This document shows positions 32,852-41,876 of a stretch of 64,000 bases of DNA, piece after piece. The stretch's first letter is position 1, and every line of letters begins with the position of its first letter. The translations under genes and the position numbers were made by a program. The notes below the pieces were generated by a model. The model ran no database searches and was not told where the DNA came from. It saw nothing but the letters and a program-made list of their open reading frames with translations. This DNA is from Alphaproteobacteria bacterium (GTDB lineage: Bacteria; Pseudomonadota; Alphaproteobacteria; UBA6615): the NCBI GenBank assembly GCA_021774445.1, contig JAJFJA010000047.1, positions 62,001 through 126,000 of the forward strand, written 5' to 3'.

Positions 32852-33784
32852 ATGAATATCGCCGCGCTAGAGACTTTCTACTTGCTCAGCATCCACCGCA
32901 ATTTTCGCAAGGTTGCTACTCTTCAGGGCACCACCCAGCCTGCCATCTCGGCTCGCGTACGTGGCCTCGAGGCGACGCTCGGGGTTCAGCTCATAATGCG
33001 CGACCGTCGGCGCTTCGCTCTCACCGAGGCCGGCAACCGGGCTTTGGCGGAAGCGCGCCGGGTCTTGGACGCCCATGCCCAACTAATGGACGCTTTCGCC
33101 GATGAGGGAACGTTTCGCCAAACCATTCGATTCGGCACCGTCGACTCTATCGCGCGCAGTTGGCTCCCGGCCCTCATGCGCCGGCTGGTTGAGCGCTATC
33201 CGGATCTGACCGCCGAGCTGACGATTGATACGACGGACACGCTGCATCAGCAGATCATTGACGGTGATGTCAGCATGGCGGTGACCATCGCGCCGGTGGC
33301 CCATGCGGCGGTGACCGATATCCCGCTGTGCCATTACGACATGGCCTGGGTTGCCCATCCCCGTCTCATCGAGTCCGGCAAGGTCTATGCACTGCACGAG
33401 CTTGCACGACTACCGATCATTCGCTACCCCGCCGGCTCCGCTCCCGACCAGATTTACGGCGAGATTTTCACCGGTATTGAGCATGAGTTGGTGCATGTCA
33501 ACGCCTCCAACTCCATGTCGACGATGTTATGGTTGGCCACGGAGGGGCTCGGTGTTGCCGCCATTCCGCCGGCAGCGATCGACCGATATCTCTCCGAAGG
33601 GCGGCTCGTTGAGGTCGAGACGACCACCCAAATTCCCCCCGTGCCCTTCGTGCTTTCGCTGGTCGATCTTCCACGCAATCCGGTTCAGCGGCGCTTGGTC
33701 CGGGAAATCGAAGATGTCGTCCGGGGTTATTGTGCGACCACGTCGCGGACCACCGACGCTCTCGAACCGCGCACCAGCGGCTGA
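32852..33784 (+). CDS. LysR-family transcriptional regulator
   Basis: A 310-residue LysR protein. The N-terminal winged helix (IAALETFYLLSIHRNFRKVA and TTQPAISARVRGLEATLG) is followed by a substrate-binding domain beginning IRFGTVDSIARSWLPALM. It is transcribed away from the DUF3830/PotDBCA/aldehyde dehydrogenase operon and most likely controls it. The effector is presumably the imported amine or a catabolite. Confidence 0.92.
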   Translation: MNIAALETFYLLSIHRNFRKVATLQGTTQPAISARVRGLEATLGVQLIMRDRRRFALTEAGNRALAEARRVLDAHAQLMDAFADEGTFRQTIRFGTVDSIARSWLPALMRRLVERYPDLTAELTIDTTDTLHQQIIDGDVSMAVTIAPVAHAAVTDIPLCHYDMAWVAHPRLIESGKVYALHELARLPIIRYPAGSAPDQIYGEIFTGIEHELVHVNASNSMSTMLWLATEGLGVAAIPPAAIDRYLSEGRLVEVETTTQIPPVPFVLSLVDLPRNPVQRRLVREIEDVVRGYCATTSRTTDALEPRTSG

Positions 33785-33807
33785 CCACCGCCATTCCGGC
33801 CAAGATC

Positions 33808-35757
33808 CTAAGCGACCTTCTTATTGAGTACGCAACTGGCCGGCAGCGATATTGTCACGGTCGTGCCGACGCCTTCCTCGCTGTCGAGATTGAATTTCCC
33901 GTCGTGAAGTTCTACCAAGGCCTTGGCCAATGGCAGGCCTAGCCCGGTGCCCCCGTGCTTGCGCGTCATGGCGCCTTCGACTTGCTTGAAGGGCTGCATT
34001 ACTTGAGAAATGCGCGCGCGTGCGATGCCGATCCCAGTATCCGTCACACTGATCCGAACCCCGCCGTCGGATTTGCTCGCCGCCTCCACGGTGACCCGTC
34101 CTCCGGGCGGCGTGAATTTGATGGCGTTCGACAGCAGGTTAAGCAAGATTTGCTTTAGTTTTGTCTCGTCGGCTCGGAGCTGCGGCAGTGTGGAGATGTC
34201 CGGCAGGTCCAGCGTGATCTCCGCCGCCCGCACGCTCTCCGCCACAAGTTTGGCGCAGAGCCCGAGCAAGTCGCCGAGGTCGACGACCTCGTCCTGAACC
34301 TCGGCCTTGCCGGCGACGACCTTGGACAGATCGAGGATCTCGTTCACGAGATTGAGCAGATGGACGCCGCTATCGTTAATATCGTTCGCGTATTCCTCGT
34401 AGTTTTCGTGGCCGAGGGGACCGAACATTTCGCTTCTCATAACCTCGGAAAAGCCGATAACGGCGTTGAGCGGCGTCCTAAGCTCGTGGCTCATATTGGC
34501 GAGAAACTCGGATTTGGCATTGTTCGCGGCTTCTGCCGCCTCTTTCGCGGCCCGAAGTTTTTGCTTGGCCCGCTGCGTGCGCGTGGCGTCGAGAATGACG
34601 CCGTTCCACAGCACGCTACCGTCTTCTTGAAGGTGCGGACGTGCAATGGCATGGGTCAGTTTGCTTTGCCCGTCGCGCGTCACGATCTTCGCCTCGACGT
34701 CCCAGAGCTTTAGATCGCGCGACGCCTTTAGCAGGCGTTCTTTGAATGTCGAGCGGTATTCGTGCTCGTAACAGGCGAACAGCGCTTCCGGGTCGGCGAG
34801 AATCTCTTCGGGAGATACGCCGAACAACTCGCGCGTGCCATCGCTGACATAGGTATAGAAAATATCGCCGTCGGGCGTCACCCGGCGTTGATAGACAACG
34901 CCGGGAATGGTCGCGGCCAGCGACTCCAGTCGCGCCCTTGCCTCGCGTAGCTCGAACTCGACCTGTTTCATCCGTGTCGCGTCAAGTATAATACCATTCC
35001 ATATGACGGACCCATCCGTCTGTTTCTCCGGCCGGGCGATCGCATGTGTAAACTTGCGTGTGCCGTCGCGGCTTACGATCTCGGCTTCAACATCCCAGAG
35101 GGTCAGCTCACGCGAAGCGTTAAGCAGACGCTCCCGGAATCTTGAGCTGTATTCTGGGCTGTAGCAGTCGAACAACGCCTCTGGGTCAGCGAGAATTTCC
35201 TGTGGGGAAACGCCGAACAGCTCGCGAGCCCCGTCGCTGATGTAGATGTAACGAATGCTGCCATCGGGTGTGACCCGGCGCTGGTACACAACTCCCGGTA
35301 CGGTCGCGGCAAGCGCCTCGAAGCCCAGCGTCGCTTGTTCATATTCACATTTCGTCTGTTCATTTTCGACGGCAACCTCAAGGAGCTGCGCGACCGCCTG
35401 CAAGAGGTTGCCGTCCGGTTCCTCGCGTCGCTTGCGTGGGTCGAAGTAAAGCTCGACACGTCCGATTGCCGCGCCGTCTCGGTCAAGGATATGATGGACA
35501 GATATGCTGGCGGACAGGCCGGCTTCAGCCTCGCGCCGGTGATCCGCGACCTTCTTACCGGGCTCGCCAAGAGAGATGCTGCATCGGCGCGCGCCGCTCA
35601 CACGCGCGATCGCCGACGCCAGTCGCTCGGTTACGTCGTCAATGCTTCTTCCACGAGCCAGCATCTCCAACACATCGACTCTTAACTCGGACAGCCAAAG
35701 CGCCTTCCGGCAGTCCGCAAGTGCCATACTCTCTACGGCGTGATCATCAATGCTCAT
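33808..35757 (-). CDS. Sensor histidine kinase with GAF-like and tandem PAS domains
   Basis: A soluble kinase of about 649 residues. An N-terminal GAF-like region (SIDDVTERLASAIARVSGAR onward) is followed by two PAS domains that are close copies: each has TxPGVVYQRRVTPDG, then ISDGARELFGVSPQEILADP or VSDGTRELFGVSPEEILADP, and ends in WNGIILDATR or WNGVILDATR. The H-box is FLANMSHELRTPLNAVIGFS near residue 420, with N (LLNLLSNAIKF), G1 (VTDTGIGI) and G2 (HGGTGLGLPLAKAL) boxes. The ATG at 35757 is chosen; the frame is open to 35844. There is no response regulator next to it and no membrane segment. It faces the ATP-grasp/sensor-MFS operon. Confidence 0.88.
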   Translation of the reverse strand: MSIDDHAVESMALADCRKALWLSELRVDVLEMLARGRSIDDVTERLASAIARVSGARRCSISLGEPGKKVADHRREAEAGLSASISVHHILDRDGAAIGRVELYFDPRKRREEPDGNLLQAVAQLLEVAVENEQTKCEYEQATLGFEALAATVPGVVYQRRVTPDGSIRYIYISDGARELFGVSPQEILADPEALFDCYSPEYSSRFRERLLNASRELTLWDVEAEIVSRDGTRKFTHAIARPEKQTDGSVIWNGIILDATRMKQVEFELREARARLESLAATIPGVVYQRRVTPDGDIFYTYVSDGTRELFGVSPEEILADPEALFACYEHEYRSTFKERLLKASRDLKLWDVEAKIVTRDGQSKLTHAIARPHLQEDGSVLWNGVILDATRTQRAKQKLRAAKEAAEAANNAKSEFLANMSHELRTPLNAVIGFSEVMRSEMFGPLGHENYEEYANDINDSGVHLLNLVNEILDLSKVVAGKAEVQDEVVDLGDLLGLCAKLVAESVRAAEITLDLPDISTLPQLRADETKLKQILLNLLSNAIKFTPPGGRVTVEAASKSDGGVRISVTDTGIGIARARISQVMQPFKQVEGAMTRKHGGTGLGLPLAKALVELHDGKFNLDSEEGVGTTVTISLPASCVLNKKVA

Positions 35758-36075
35758 AGCCCCGCCCCAACAATCACCACCCCTACCGGTGGGTCCGTCG
35801 TGGCGTCGTAGCCGATTGGGCGGAGCGGTGAACGTATCCAACATTTTCGGTCGACTTCGTTTGCTTTGAGTTAATAGATGGTTGCTGAATAGTATACCGA
35901 TACGCCGCTTTTCTCGACGGATATCAAATTAATTCAATGTAAATTTCTTAATGAATTTTGTTCGTGTGCTAATCGATTATTCTTGTTTTTCGTTCTGTAT
36001 ATTCATTTACTTTGGCCCCACCTTCACGGCTTCTTAACGCCGTTGCTCCAATACACTCTTCGTCTGAGGAAAGCT
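35758..36075. promoter_or_regulatory. AT-rich divergent intergenic region
   Basis: This 318-bp gap between the histidine kinase and the ATP-grasp operon is clearly AT-richer than its surroundings from about 35870 to 36000. AATTCA (35931-35936) and TGAATT (35952-35957) form an inverted repeat with centres about 21 bp apart. I found no convincing -35/-10 pair and no RNA gene. It probably contains both promoters. Confidence 0.4.
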
Positions 36076-37317
36076 ATGACCGGAAGCCGGGAAATTAGTG
36101 TGTCTCCAATGTCAACGCACCAGCGCGGCAGTGTCGGCGGGCGGGAGCGGCGCTGGGGTTTTGAGCGTGAGATCCGTGCCCTTGTTGCCGAATTACGGAT
36201 CGCCGTCGTCTACGGAGGTGACAAACACGCCGACGGTGCGGTGCTGCAGCGGACGACGAATCCAAGATCTTGGAAGAGCTACGAGGCCGTGGCGCGGGAC
36301 ATCGCCGATGCGCTTCAGCGCCTCGGTGCCGCGGATGTTTGCCTCCTCCCCGATGACATGATGCTCGGACAGCGCCTTCGCCAGCATGGCGTCCATCTCG
36401 CCTGGCTCAACACCGCCGGTGTGCAGGGCTATCACACCGCTGCGCATGCCGCCGCAATGCTGGAGATGTTCGGTGTGCCCTACGTGGGGCACGACCCTCT
36501 GACGGCCGCCACTTTGGACAACAAGCACGCGTTCAAGCGGGTATTGCGTTCGCTTGGCGTTCCCACAGCTAGATCGGTGGTTTGGGATCCCAGCCGCTCG
36601 TCGCTGATGAATGATTTTGTCCGCCTTGTCCGGGACGAGCTTGGGGATGGTCCATATGTGATCAAGCCGGTAACAGGACGGGCGTCTTTGCATGTCCATC
36701 TAGCCGAAACACCGGACCAACTTCGCGAGACGGTCGAAGCAGTCTACAACCTCACGGAAAACGTTGTCCTGGTTGAGGAATTCCTTTCCGGACGTGAGTA
36801 TTGTGTGACCGTGTGCGGCGGGACGATGGCTCAAAACGGCCGGTTGTACCGGCGAAATGGGCCCTTCACGTTCAGCGCGGTAGAACGGACCTTCGCCGGC
36901 ACCGAGCGCATCTTTACGTCCATGGATCAGCGTCCGATTGACGCCAAACGGTTTCGTCTCCTGGAACCTGACGGGGACTTCGCTCAGATCCGCCAACTTT
37001 CAGCAATGGCTCGAAGGATTTACGACGAGCTTAGCTTACAGTCGATCATCAGGCTGGATGTCAGGGCCGACGCCGACGACCGTCTACATGTCCTTGAGGT
37101 CAACCCCAAACCTGATTTGAAAGCACCGACGGACACGGTCACCAGCCTGGTATGTACCGGTCTGTCGCGACAGCACATGACCTATGACGACCTAATACTT
37201 TCGCTGCTCGCCGACCGGCTGAGCTTCCTTCTTCACCAACGACCCGCAAGCGTGCCGCGATTGACGGAGATGCTGGGTAGGTCCCAAGAGCCACGGGCCG
37301 GTTTCGCTGTTTCATGA
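36076..37317 (+). CDS. ATP-grasp ligase related to D-alanine-D-alanine ligase
   Basis: A 413-residue ATP-grasp enzyme. The N-terminal part has RIAVVYGGDKHADGAV and FGVPYVGHDPLTAATLDNKH, as in Ddl. The central domain has YVIKPVTGRASLHVHL and VVLVEEFLSGREYCVTV, and the metal-binding end is LRLDVRADADDRLHVLEVNPKPDL. It is longer than Ddl, lacks the Ddl serine loop wording, and has NPKPDL where Ddl has NTxPGMT, so another amino-acid or peptide ligation is likely. The ATG at 36076 follows GAGGAA and is preferred to the frame start at 35983. It overlaps the sensor-MFS gene by ATGA. Confidence 0.82.
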   Translation: MTGSREISVSPMSTHQRGSVGGRERRWGFEREIRALVAELRIAVVYGGDKHADGAVLQRTTNPRSWKSYEAVARDIADALQRLGAADVCLLPDDMMLGQRLRQHGVHLAWLNTAGVQGYHTAAHAAAMLEMFGVPYVGHDPLTAATLDNKHAFKRVLRSLGVPTARSVVWDPSRSSLMNDFVRLVRDELGDGPYVIKPVTGRASLHVHLAETPDQLRETVEAVYNLTENVVLVEEFLSGREYCVTVCGGTMAQNGRLYRRNGPFTFSAVERTFAGTERIFTSMDQRPIDAKRFRLLEPDGDFAQIRQLSAMARRIYDELSLQSIIRLDVRADADDRLHVLEVNPKPDLKAPTDTVTSLVCTGLSRQHMTYDDLILSLLADRLSFLLHQRPASVPRLTEMLGRSQEPRAGFAVS

Positions 37318-39791
37318 ACAAATACGCTTCACTCCGGCGGCGCTTCTTTAACGCCTTAACGACGACTCTAATGACGGGGCTGTCGCTGCTTTTGCTTGTC
37401 TACGTTGGTTTTGGTGAGGCGCAGCAAACCTACCGGCAATTCACGGTTGAAAAGCTTTTCTCGCAGGGGCGCGTCATTCAAAACGCGATGGAGACGTTTC
37501 TGCGCCCCGGACTACCAATCAGGCAATATGTCGGTTTCGCGACCCGAGCCGAACCCATTCTATCATCCGATCCGACCATCGCATCGATCGCCGTGTATGA
37601 CGCTACGGGCCAGCTCGTGTTCTCCGGCGGCGAACAAGTACCTCTAATACATTCAGAATCCGGCGATGGCGAGCACACCCATGATCTGCGGGTAAACGGC
37701 GATCACCTCCAAGTCGTTCTCCCGCTGAAAAGCCGTTTTGAAACCGTGGGCAGCCTGGCCCTGACAATACCGAGCGCGGTCATCGATGATCGGGTCGAGC
37801 ACGACTTCAAGAGACTTCTGCCGTTTGCGTTCGCACTCTCTCTTTTGTTCGGACTCTTCGCCGCGATTGCGGGAGCCCAGCTAACCGGCCGCGGGACGCG
37901 GTCTCTGCAGGTCGTCTACGGCTTGACGTTCATGTCCATGGCGGCCCTTGTGGTGGCGACCCTCGTCGTCCTTTACTCCGACGGCGCGCAGGCGAAAACA
38001 AAGGCACTTGCCAATTCACTGGGGCAGCGAATTGGCGACATCGCCGCTTTCAATTTGAACATCAGCGAGATCGTCGGGCTCGACCAAGCCTTGCTCGAGT
38101 ATCGCCGCCTCAATCCAACTATCAGCGCAGCGGCGCTGATGGTCGACGGCAAGGTGGAACTTCACACGGACCCGGCGGCCATAGGCAAGCCATGGATCGG
38201 CGAGCGGCGGACTTACGAATACACGTTCGACCTCACGTCGCCGGATAGCGCCAGGCCGATCACCCTGGCCGTGACGGTCCCGAAAGAGATCGTTTTTTGG
38301 CAGGTCGCACGAAGCGTGAAGAACTTCTTGGCCCTCTTTATTGCGTCTGCTTTCATCGCCGGTCTGGCCCTGCAGTTGGCGGCCTCGATGCGCCATCGCG
38401 CAGCGGCGGACAACATGTCGGTAGATGGCCAGCAAGCCAGAGAAGTAGCACTCGATCGTGTAAAGCCGGTTTTCTTCGTCGCTGTGTTCCTCGAGCAGCT
38501 ACTGCAACCGTTCCTGCCGCAGTTCATGGAAAAAGCCGTCGTTTCCTCCGGCTTGTCGCCAAGCATGATCTCGGCGCCATTCATGGCCTACTACCTGTTG
38601 TTTGCGCTGGCCCTGATACCGGCCGCCCGCTTCTCTAAACGATTTGGCCCAAAATCCCTGATGTATGTGGGCCTGCTGCTGTCGGCGGTGGGTCTGATGG
38701 TCTTGGCTCTACCGGTTGATTTTGTGATCATGACGGCGGCGCGCGCCATGTCTGGCATCGGACAGGGCATGCTGTTTATCGGCGTCCAGTCATACATCTT
38801 GGCCACTGCGGCGCCGACCCGAAAGACGCAGGCTGCGGCGATCATCGTCTTCGGCTTTCAGGGCGGCATGATCTCCGGGACAGCCATAGGTTCGTTAATC
38901 GTTGTCTATATTGGTGCGCAGGGGGTCTTCACTCTGGCCGCCGTACTCGCGATTTTGATGGCGATCTACGCCAAGCTGGTCGTGCCTGTCGTGGCCGAAA
39001 GTTGGGACCAGTCCCTGCAGAACAGCGGGCCCAAGCGACGCTTCCTCAGCAACCTGGGGCAACTCGTGCGCAGCCTCGATTTCCTGAAGGCGATGCTGTG
39101 TGTCGGCATCCCCGCTAAAGCGGTCATGACGGGTGTCGTTGTCTTTGCTCTGCCGCTACTACTCACTCAGGCCGGCTTCGCTCAGGAAGATATCGGGCAG
39201 GTGATCATGGTGTACGCCGCCGGCGTTTTGGTCGCCAGTGTCTACGCATCGCGCCGCGTCGATCGCACCGGACGGGCCGACATCGTGCTGTTCCTGGGGA
39301 CGATCGCCAGCGGCGCCGGGCTGATGCTTATCGGGCTGGCAGGCTGGCAGCCTGTCGGCGGAGTTGCGCTTGGTCTGCCATTGTCGACGGTGACGATGAT
39401 CAGCGGCGTGCTCATCGTCGGGCTCGCACATGGCTTCATCAATGCGCCGGTCGTAACCCATGTGGCCACATCGCGCCTCGCATATGCTGTTGGCGCAGAG
39501 TCAGCGACGGCCACCTATCGCTTCCTTGAGCGGATCGGACATGTCGCCGGACCGATGATCTTGGGGCAGTTGTTTTTCCTTTATGGCGGGCAGAGTCCCG
39601 TCGTGCTGGCTTGGGTCGGCCTCGCTGTTTTTGGATTGGCCCTGTTGTTTCTGATCCCGACCCGCGGTCCTTCGGAAGCCACGATTCGGAACGCCGAGAT
39701 GATGGCACGTGGCGCCGGCGGCGGAGCGCAGGCGATCCCACTACAACCGGTTTCCGGTTCGGTCCAAGTCGCCGCCGCGGCGACGAAATAG
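37314..39791 (+). CDS. Fusion of a duplicated extracytoplasmic sensor module with an MFS transporter
   Basis: An 825-residue membrane protein. Residues about 1-360 contain two modules of helix, periplasmic domain, helix: first helix near 12-32, sensor to about 168, helix near 172-192; third helix near 205-222, second sensor (IGDIAAFNLNISEIVGLDQALLEYRR) to about 335, helix near 340-358. The rest (about 385-795) is a 12-helix major facilitator with FSKRFGPKSLMYVGLLLSAVG and SGIGQGMLFIGVQSY. The sensor part resembles the extracytoplasmic portions of kinases and chemoreceptors. The organisation suggests ligand-gated export or import. It is coupled by ATGA to the ATP-grasp ligase gene. Confidence 0.85.
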   Translation: MNKYASLRRRFFNALTTTLMTGLSLLLLVYVGFGEAQQTYRQFTVEKLFSQGRVIQNAMETFLRPGLPIRQYVGFATRAEPILSSDPTIASIAVYDATGQLVFSGGEQVPLIHSESGDGEHTHDLRVNGDHLQVVLPLKSRFETVGSLALTIPSAVIDDRVEHDFKRLLPFAFALSLLFGLFAAIAGAQLTGRGTRSLQVVYGLTFMSMAALVVATLVVLYSDGAQAKTKALANSLGQRIGDIAAFNLNISEIVGLDQALLEYRRLNPTISAAALMVDGKVELHTDPAAIGKPWIGERRTYEYTFDLTSPDSARPITLAVTVPKEIVFWQVARSVKNFLALFIASAFIAGLALQLAASMRHRAAADNMSVDGQQAREVALDRVKPVFFVAVFLEQLLQPFLPQFMEKAVVSSGLSPSMISAPFMAYYLLFALALIPAARFSKRFGPKSLMYVGLLLSAVGLMVLALPVDFVIMTAARAMSGIGQGMLFIGVQSYILATAAPTRKTQAAAIIVFGFQGGMISGTAIGSLIVVYIGAQGVFTLAAVLAILMAIYAKLVVPVVAESWDQSLQNSGPKRRFLSNLGQLVRSLDFLKAMLCVGIPAKAVMTGVVVFALPLLLTQAGFAQEDIGQVIMVYAAGVLVASVYASRRVDRTGRADIVLFLGTIASGAGLMLIGLAGWQPVGGVALGLPLSTVTMISGVLIVGLAHGFINAPVVTHVATSRLAYAVGAESATATYRFLERIGHVAGPMILGQLFFLYGGQSPVVLAWVGLAVFGLALLFLIPTRGPSEATIRNAEMMARGAGGGAQAIPLQPVSGSVQVAAAATK

Positions 39792-39827
39792 CGACTGGGA
39801 AACATCTCAACACCTGGAGTAAGTCAT

Positions 39828-41039
39828 ATGAGCCATAGAACGACATCACTTCGAGCCGGATTTTCGTGTTTGACCCTTGCGTCCGCCGGATTCCTCATGC
39901 TCGCCTCATCCGCATCGATCGACGCTAAGCCGGCCTATTCCGACTGGTTCGCATATGATGATGAAGCGACTGCGGCTTGGAATTTTTCCGAGATCACCGG
40001 TGACCCGAACAGTCTTCATATTGCATCCAGGACGGCCGCTCCAGAGGACAAGGAGTTCAAACTGCTCGTCCTCTACCCGAAGCCATCATCGGCATATGAC
40101 GTTTGCATGACGAAGATTCTCAGCGTGTTCACTGAGAAGAGCATTCCGGCCGAGTTTACCGTGGTCAATTTCGCCCGCGAGCAAGACCGCGGCGAGGCGG
40201 CGCTCGAACTCGCCGCGCGTGACGATTTCGATCTCATTTTCTCGATGGGATCGCAGTCGACGGCTTGGCTCTACAAGCAGTATCGGGGCGGCGAGATCCC
40301 GGTGGTTTCCGTGTGTTCGAAAGATCCTGTCCTACTCGGGCAGATGGACGACTACGACCACGGCAGCGGCACCAATTTCGCGTTCACGTCGCTTAACATG
40401 CCGATCGAAGTGCAGATGGCCTACGTCCTCCAACTCAAGCCGGACCTCAAGAATATCGGCGTGCTGGTCGACAGCAAGAATGTGAGCGCGGTCGAAACCC
40501 AGGCCAAACCAATGGCTGAGTTCGCCAGGAAACGTGGTATCCAGGTTCTTGAACTCGCGGTCGCGAATCCTGAGAACGCCGGGGTCGAACTAGGCAACGA
40601 GTTGCCCGGGATCGTTGCGGCCATGCGCAAGAACGACCCGAACCTTGACAATAGCGTCTTGTGGATCACCGGCAGCACTTCGGTTTTCCGTGAGATCGCG
40701 ACCATTAACGCCCATTCCGACCGGGTGCCGGTCCTGAGTGTTGCAACCGAGGTGGTCCGGGAGGGCGATGACAGCGCCGTCATGTCGATCGGCATCAGTT
40801 TCGAGAGCAACGGACACCTGGCCGCACTCTATGCTTCTGACATACTGACGAAGCGGGCGGAAGCCGGTGAACTCAAGGTCGGGATCGTGTCGCCCCCGGA
40901 CATCGCGATCAATTTCCGCAAAGCGCGGCAGATCGCCCTCGAGATACCGTTCGCCTTCTTTGAGGATGCGAGCTTCATTTATGACTATGAAGGTCAAGCG
41001 GTACGGAACAACGGCAAGTCAGTCGCCGCAACGCAATAG
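39828..41039 (+). CDS. ABC_sub_bind-type periplasmic binding protein without cognate ABC genes
   Basis: A 403-residue exported protein with signal segment FSCLTLASAGFLMLASSASI. The mature part follows the ABC_sub_bind (COG2984/TrpX-like) pattern: LLVLYPKPSSAYDVCMTKIL, FDLIFSMGSQSTAWLY, PELKNIGVLVDS-like text (here PDLKNIGVLVDSKNVSAVET), and VLSVATEVVREGDDSAVMSIG. Such proteins normally come with a permease and ATPase; none is here. It is 36 bp after the sensor-MFS gene, so it may present ligand to that protein's periplasmic domains. Confidence 0.82.
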   Translation: MSHRTTSLRAGFSCLTLASAGFLMLASSASIDAKPAYSDWFAYDDEATAAWNFSEITGDPNSLHIASRTAAPEDKEFKLLVLYPKPSSAYDVCMTKILSVFTEKSIPAEFTVVNFAREQDRGEAALELAARDDFDLIFSMGSQSTAWLYKQYRGGEIPVVSVCSKDPVLLGQMDDYDHGSGTNFAFTSLNMPIEVQMAYVLQLKPDLKNIGVLVDSKNVSAVETQAKPMAEFARKRGIQVLELAVANPENAGVELGNELPGIVAAMRKNDPNLDNSVLWITGSTSVFREIATINAHSDRVPVLSVATEVVREGDDSAVMSIGISFESNGHLAALYASDILTKRAEAGELKVGIVSPPDIAINFRKARQIALEIPFAFFEDASFIYDYEGQAVRNNGKSVAATQ

Positions 41040-41056
41040 ATCTGCAGAAGGGACGA

Positions 41057-41095
41057 CATGTCAGCGGTGCCGCGCGTCGCGGTGCCGCTGACATG
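41057..41095. terminator. Strong hairpin between converging genes
   Basis: CATGTCAGCGG (41057-41067) and CCGCTGACATG (41085-41095) are perfect arms. The pairing continues inward with two wobble pairs to an 18-bp stem with loop CGT at 41075-41077. It lies between the ends of the converging binding-protein gene and GntR gene. There is no long T-run, but position and stability favour a bidirectional transcription stop. Confidence 0.6.
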
Positions 41096-41156
41096 CTAGT
41101 CGGCGCGCCACGGGCCGGCAGCCGGGAAAACGAGAACGACGCCTTCGAACCACTCT

Positions 41157-41876
41157 TCAGCGCCCGGCGACAGCCTCCGCCGGCGGCACGCGGCCGGAGG
41201 CCGCCGGAAAGGCGTGTTGGAACAGGCCGCGTTGCACGTCGCTGAGGTGGTTATGCATCGTCTCATAGGCCCGCTCGCTGTCGCGTGCGGCGATCGCCTC
41301 GAAAATCTCTCGGTGATCTTTGGCATAGACGGCTTGCCGCTTGTAACACCTGCCGTTCTCGCTCAGCCTCTCCCAACTCGCATCTTGCCGCAACGCGTGC
41401 AGCGCATCGTAGAGCGCCAGGAATAACGCGTTGCGCGCCGCTTCGGCGATGCAGCGATGGAAGGCCGCATCCGCCCGCTGATAGTCGGCCGAGTTTCGCG
41501 CATTGCGGGTTTCTTCGACCAGCCGCCGCAGCTTGTCGATATCGCAGCGCGACGCCCGCAGGCTCGCTAGCCGCGCAATCGTCGGCTCCGCTGACAGCCT
41601 GACTTCCATGACTTCCAGCGGATTGGTGTGCTGAAAAACCCCGTTGAGGGGACCGCCTTCGTTTGCCTCGCCGTTCGTCACAAAGGTACCGCGTCCCTGC
41701 CGCCGCGACACTTGGCCTTCGTCCTCGAGGATGCCCAGGGCCCGCCGAAGCGATCGTCGGCCGACACCCAGCGCCTGCGCCAGTTCGCGCTCCGGTGGCA
41801 GCCGCCCTCTGGCACCCAGCTCACCGGCGCTGATCATCTTGCGGAGTTTGGACAGCGTCAGCTCGTAGCGCTCCAT
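41157..41876 (-). CDS. GntR-family regulator, FCD (FadR-type) domain
   Basis: A regulator of about 239 residues. The winged helix is GRLPPERELAQALGVGRRSL followed by RRALGILEDEGQVSRRQGRG. The C-terminal FCD all-helical domain has LEVMEVRLSAEPTIARLA, ADAAFHRCIAEAARN with the metal-site histidine, and DHREIFEAIAARDSERA. The frame is open to a TTG at 41960, but the ATG at 41876 lies 13 residues before the helix-turn-helix and fits the family. It faces the cupin dioxygenase operon across a 389-bp region rich in repeats, so it is the probable repressor of the B6-type catabolic genes. Confidence 0.88.
   Translation of the reverse strand: MERYELTLSKLRKMISAGELGARGRLPPERELAQALGVGRRSLRRALGILEDEGQVSRRQGRGTFVTNGEANEGGPLNGVFQHTNPLEVMEVRLSAEPTIARLASLRASRCDIDKLRRLVEETRNARNSADYQRADAAFHRCIAEAARNALFLALYDALHALRQDASWERLSENGRCYKRQAVYAKDHREIFEAIAARDSERAYETMHNHLSDVQRGLFQHAFPAASGRVPPAEAVAGR

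Noticed and set aside
36076..37317. True D-alanine-D-alanine ligase (ddl)
   Set aside because: The protein is about 70-100 residues longer, the C-terminal metal motif is NPKPDL rather than NTxPGMT, and there are no murein genes around it.
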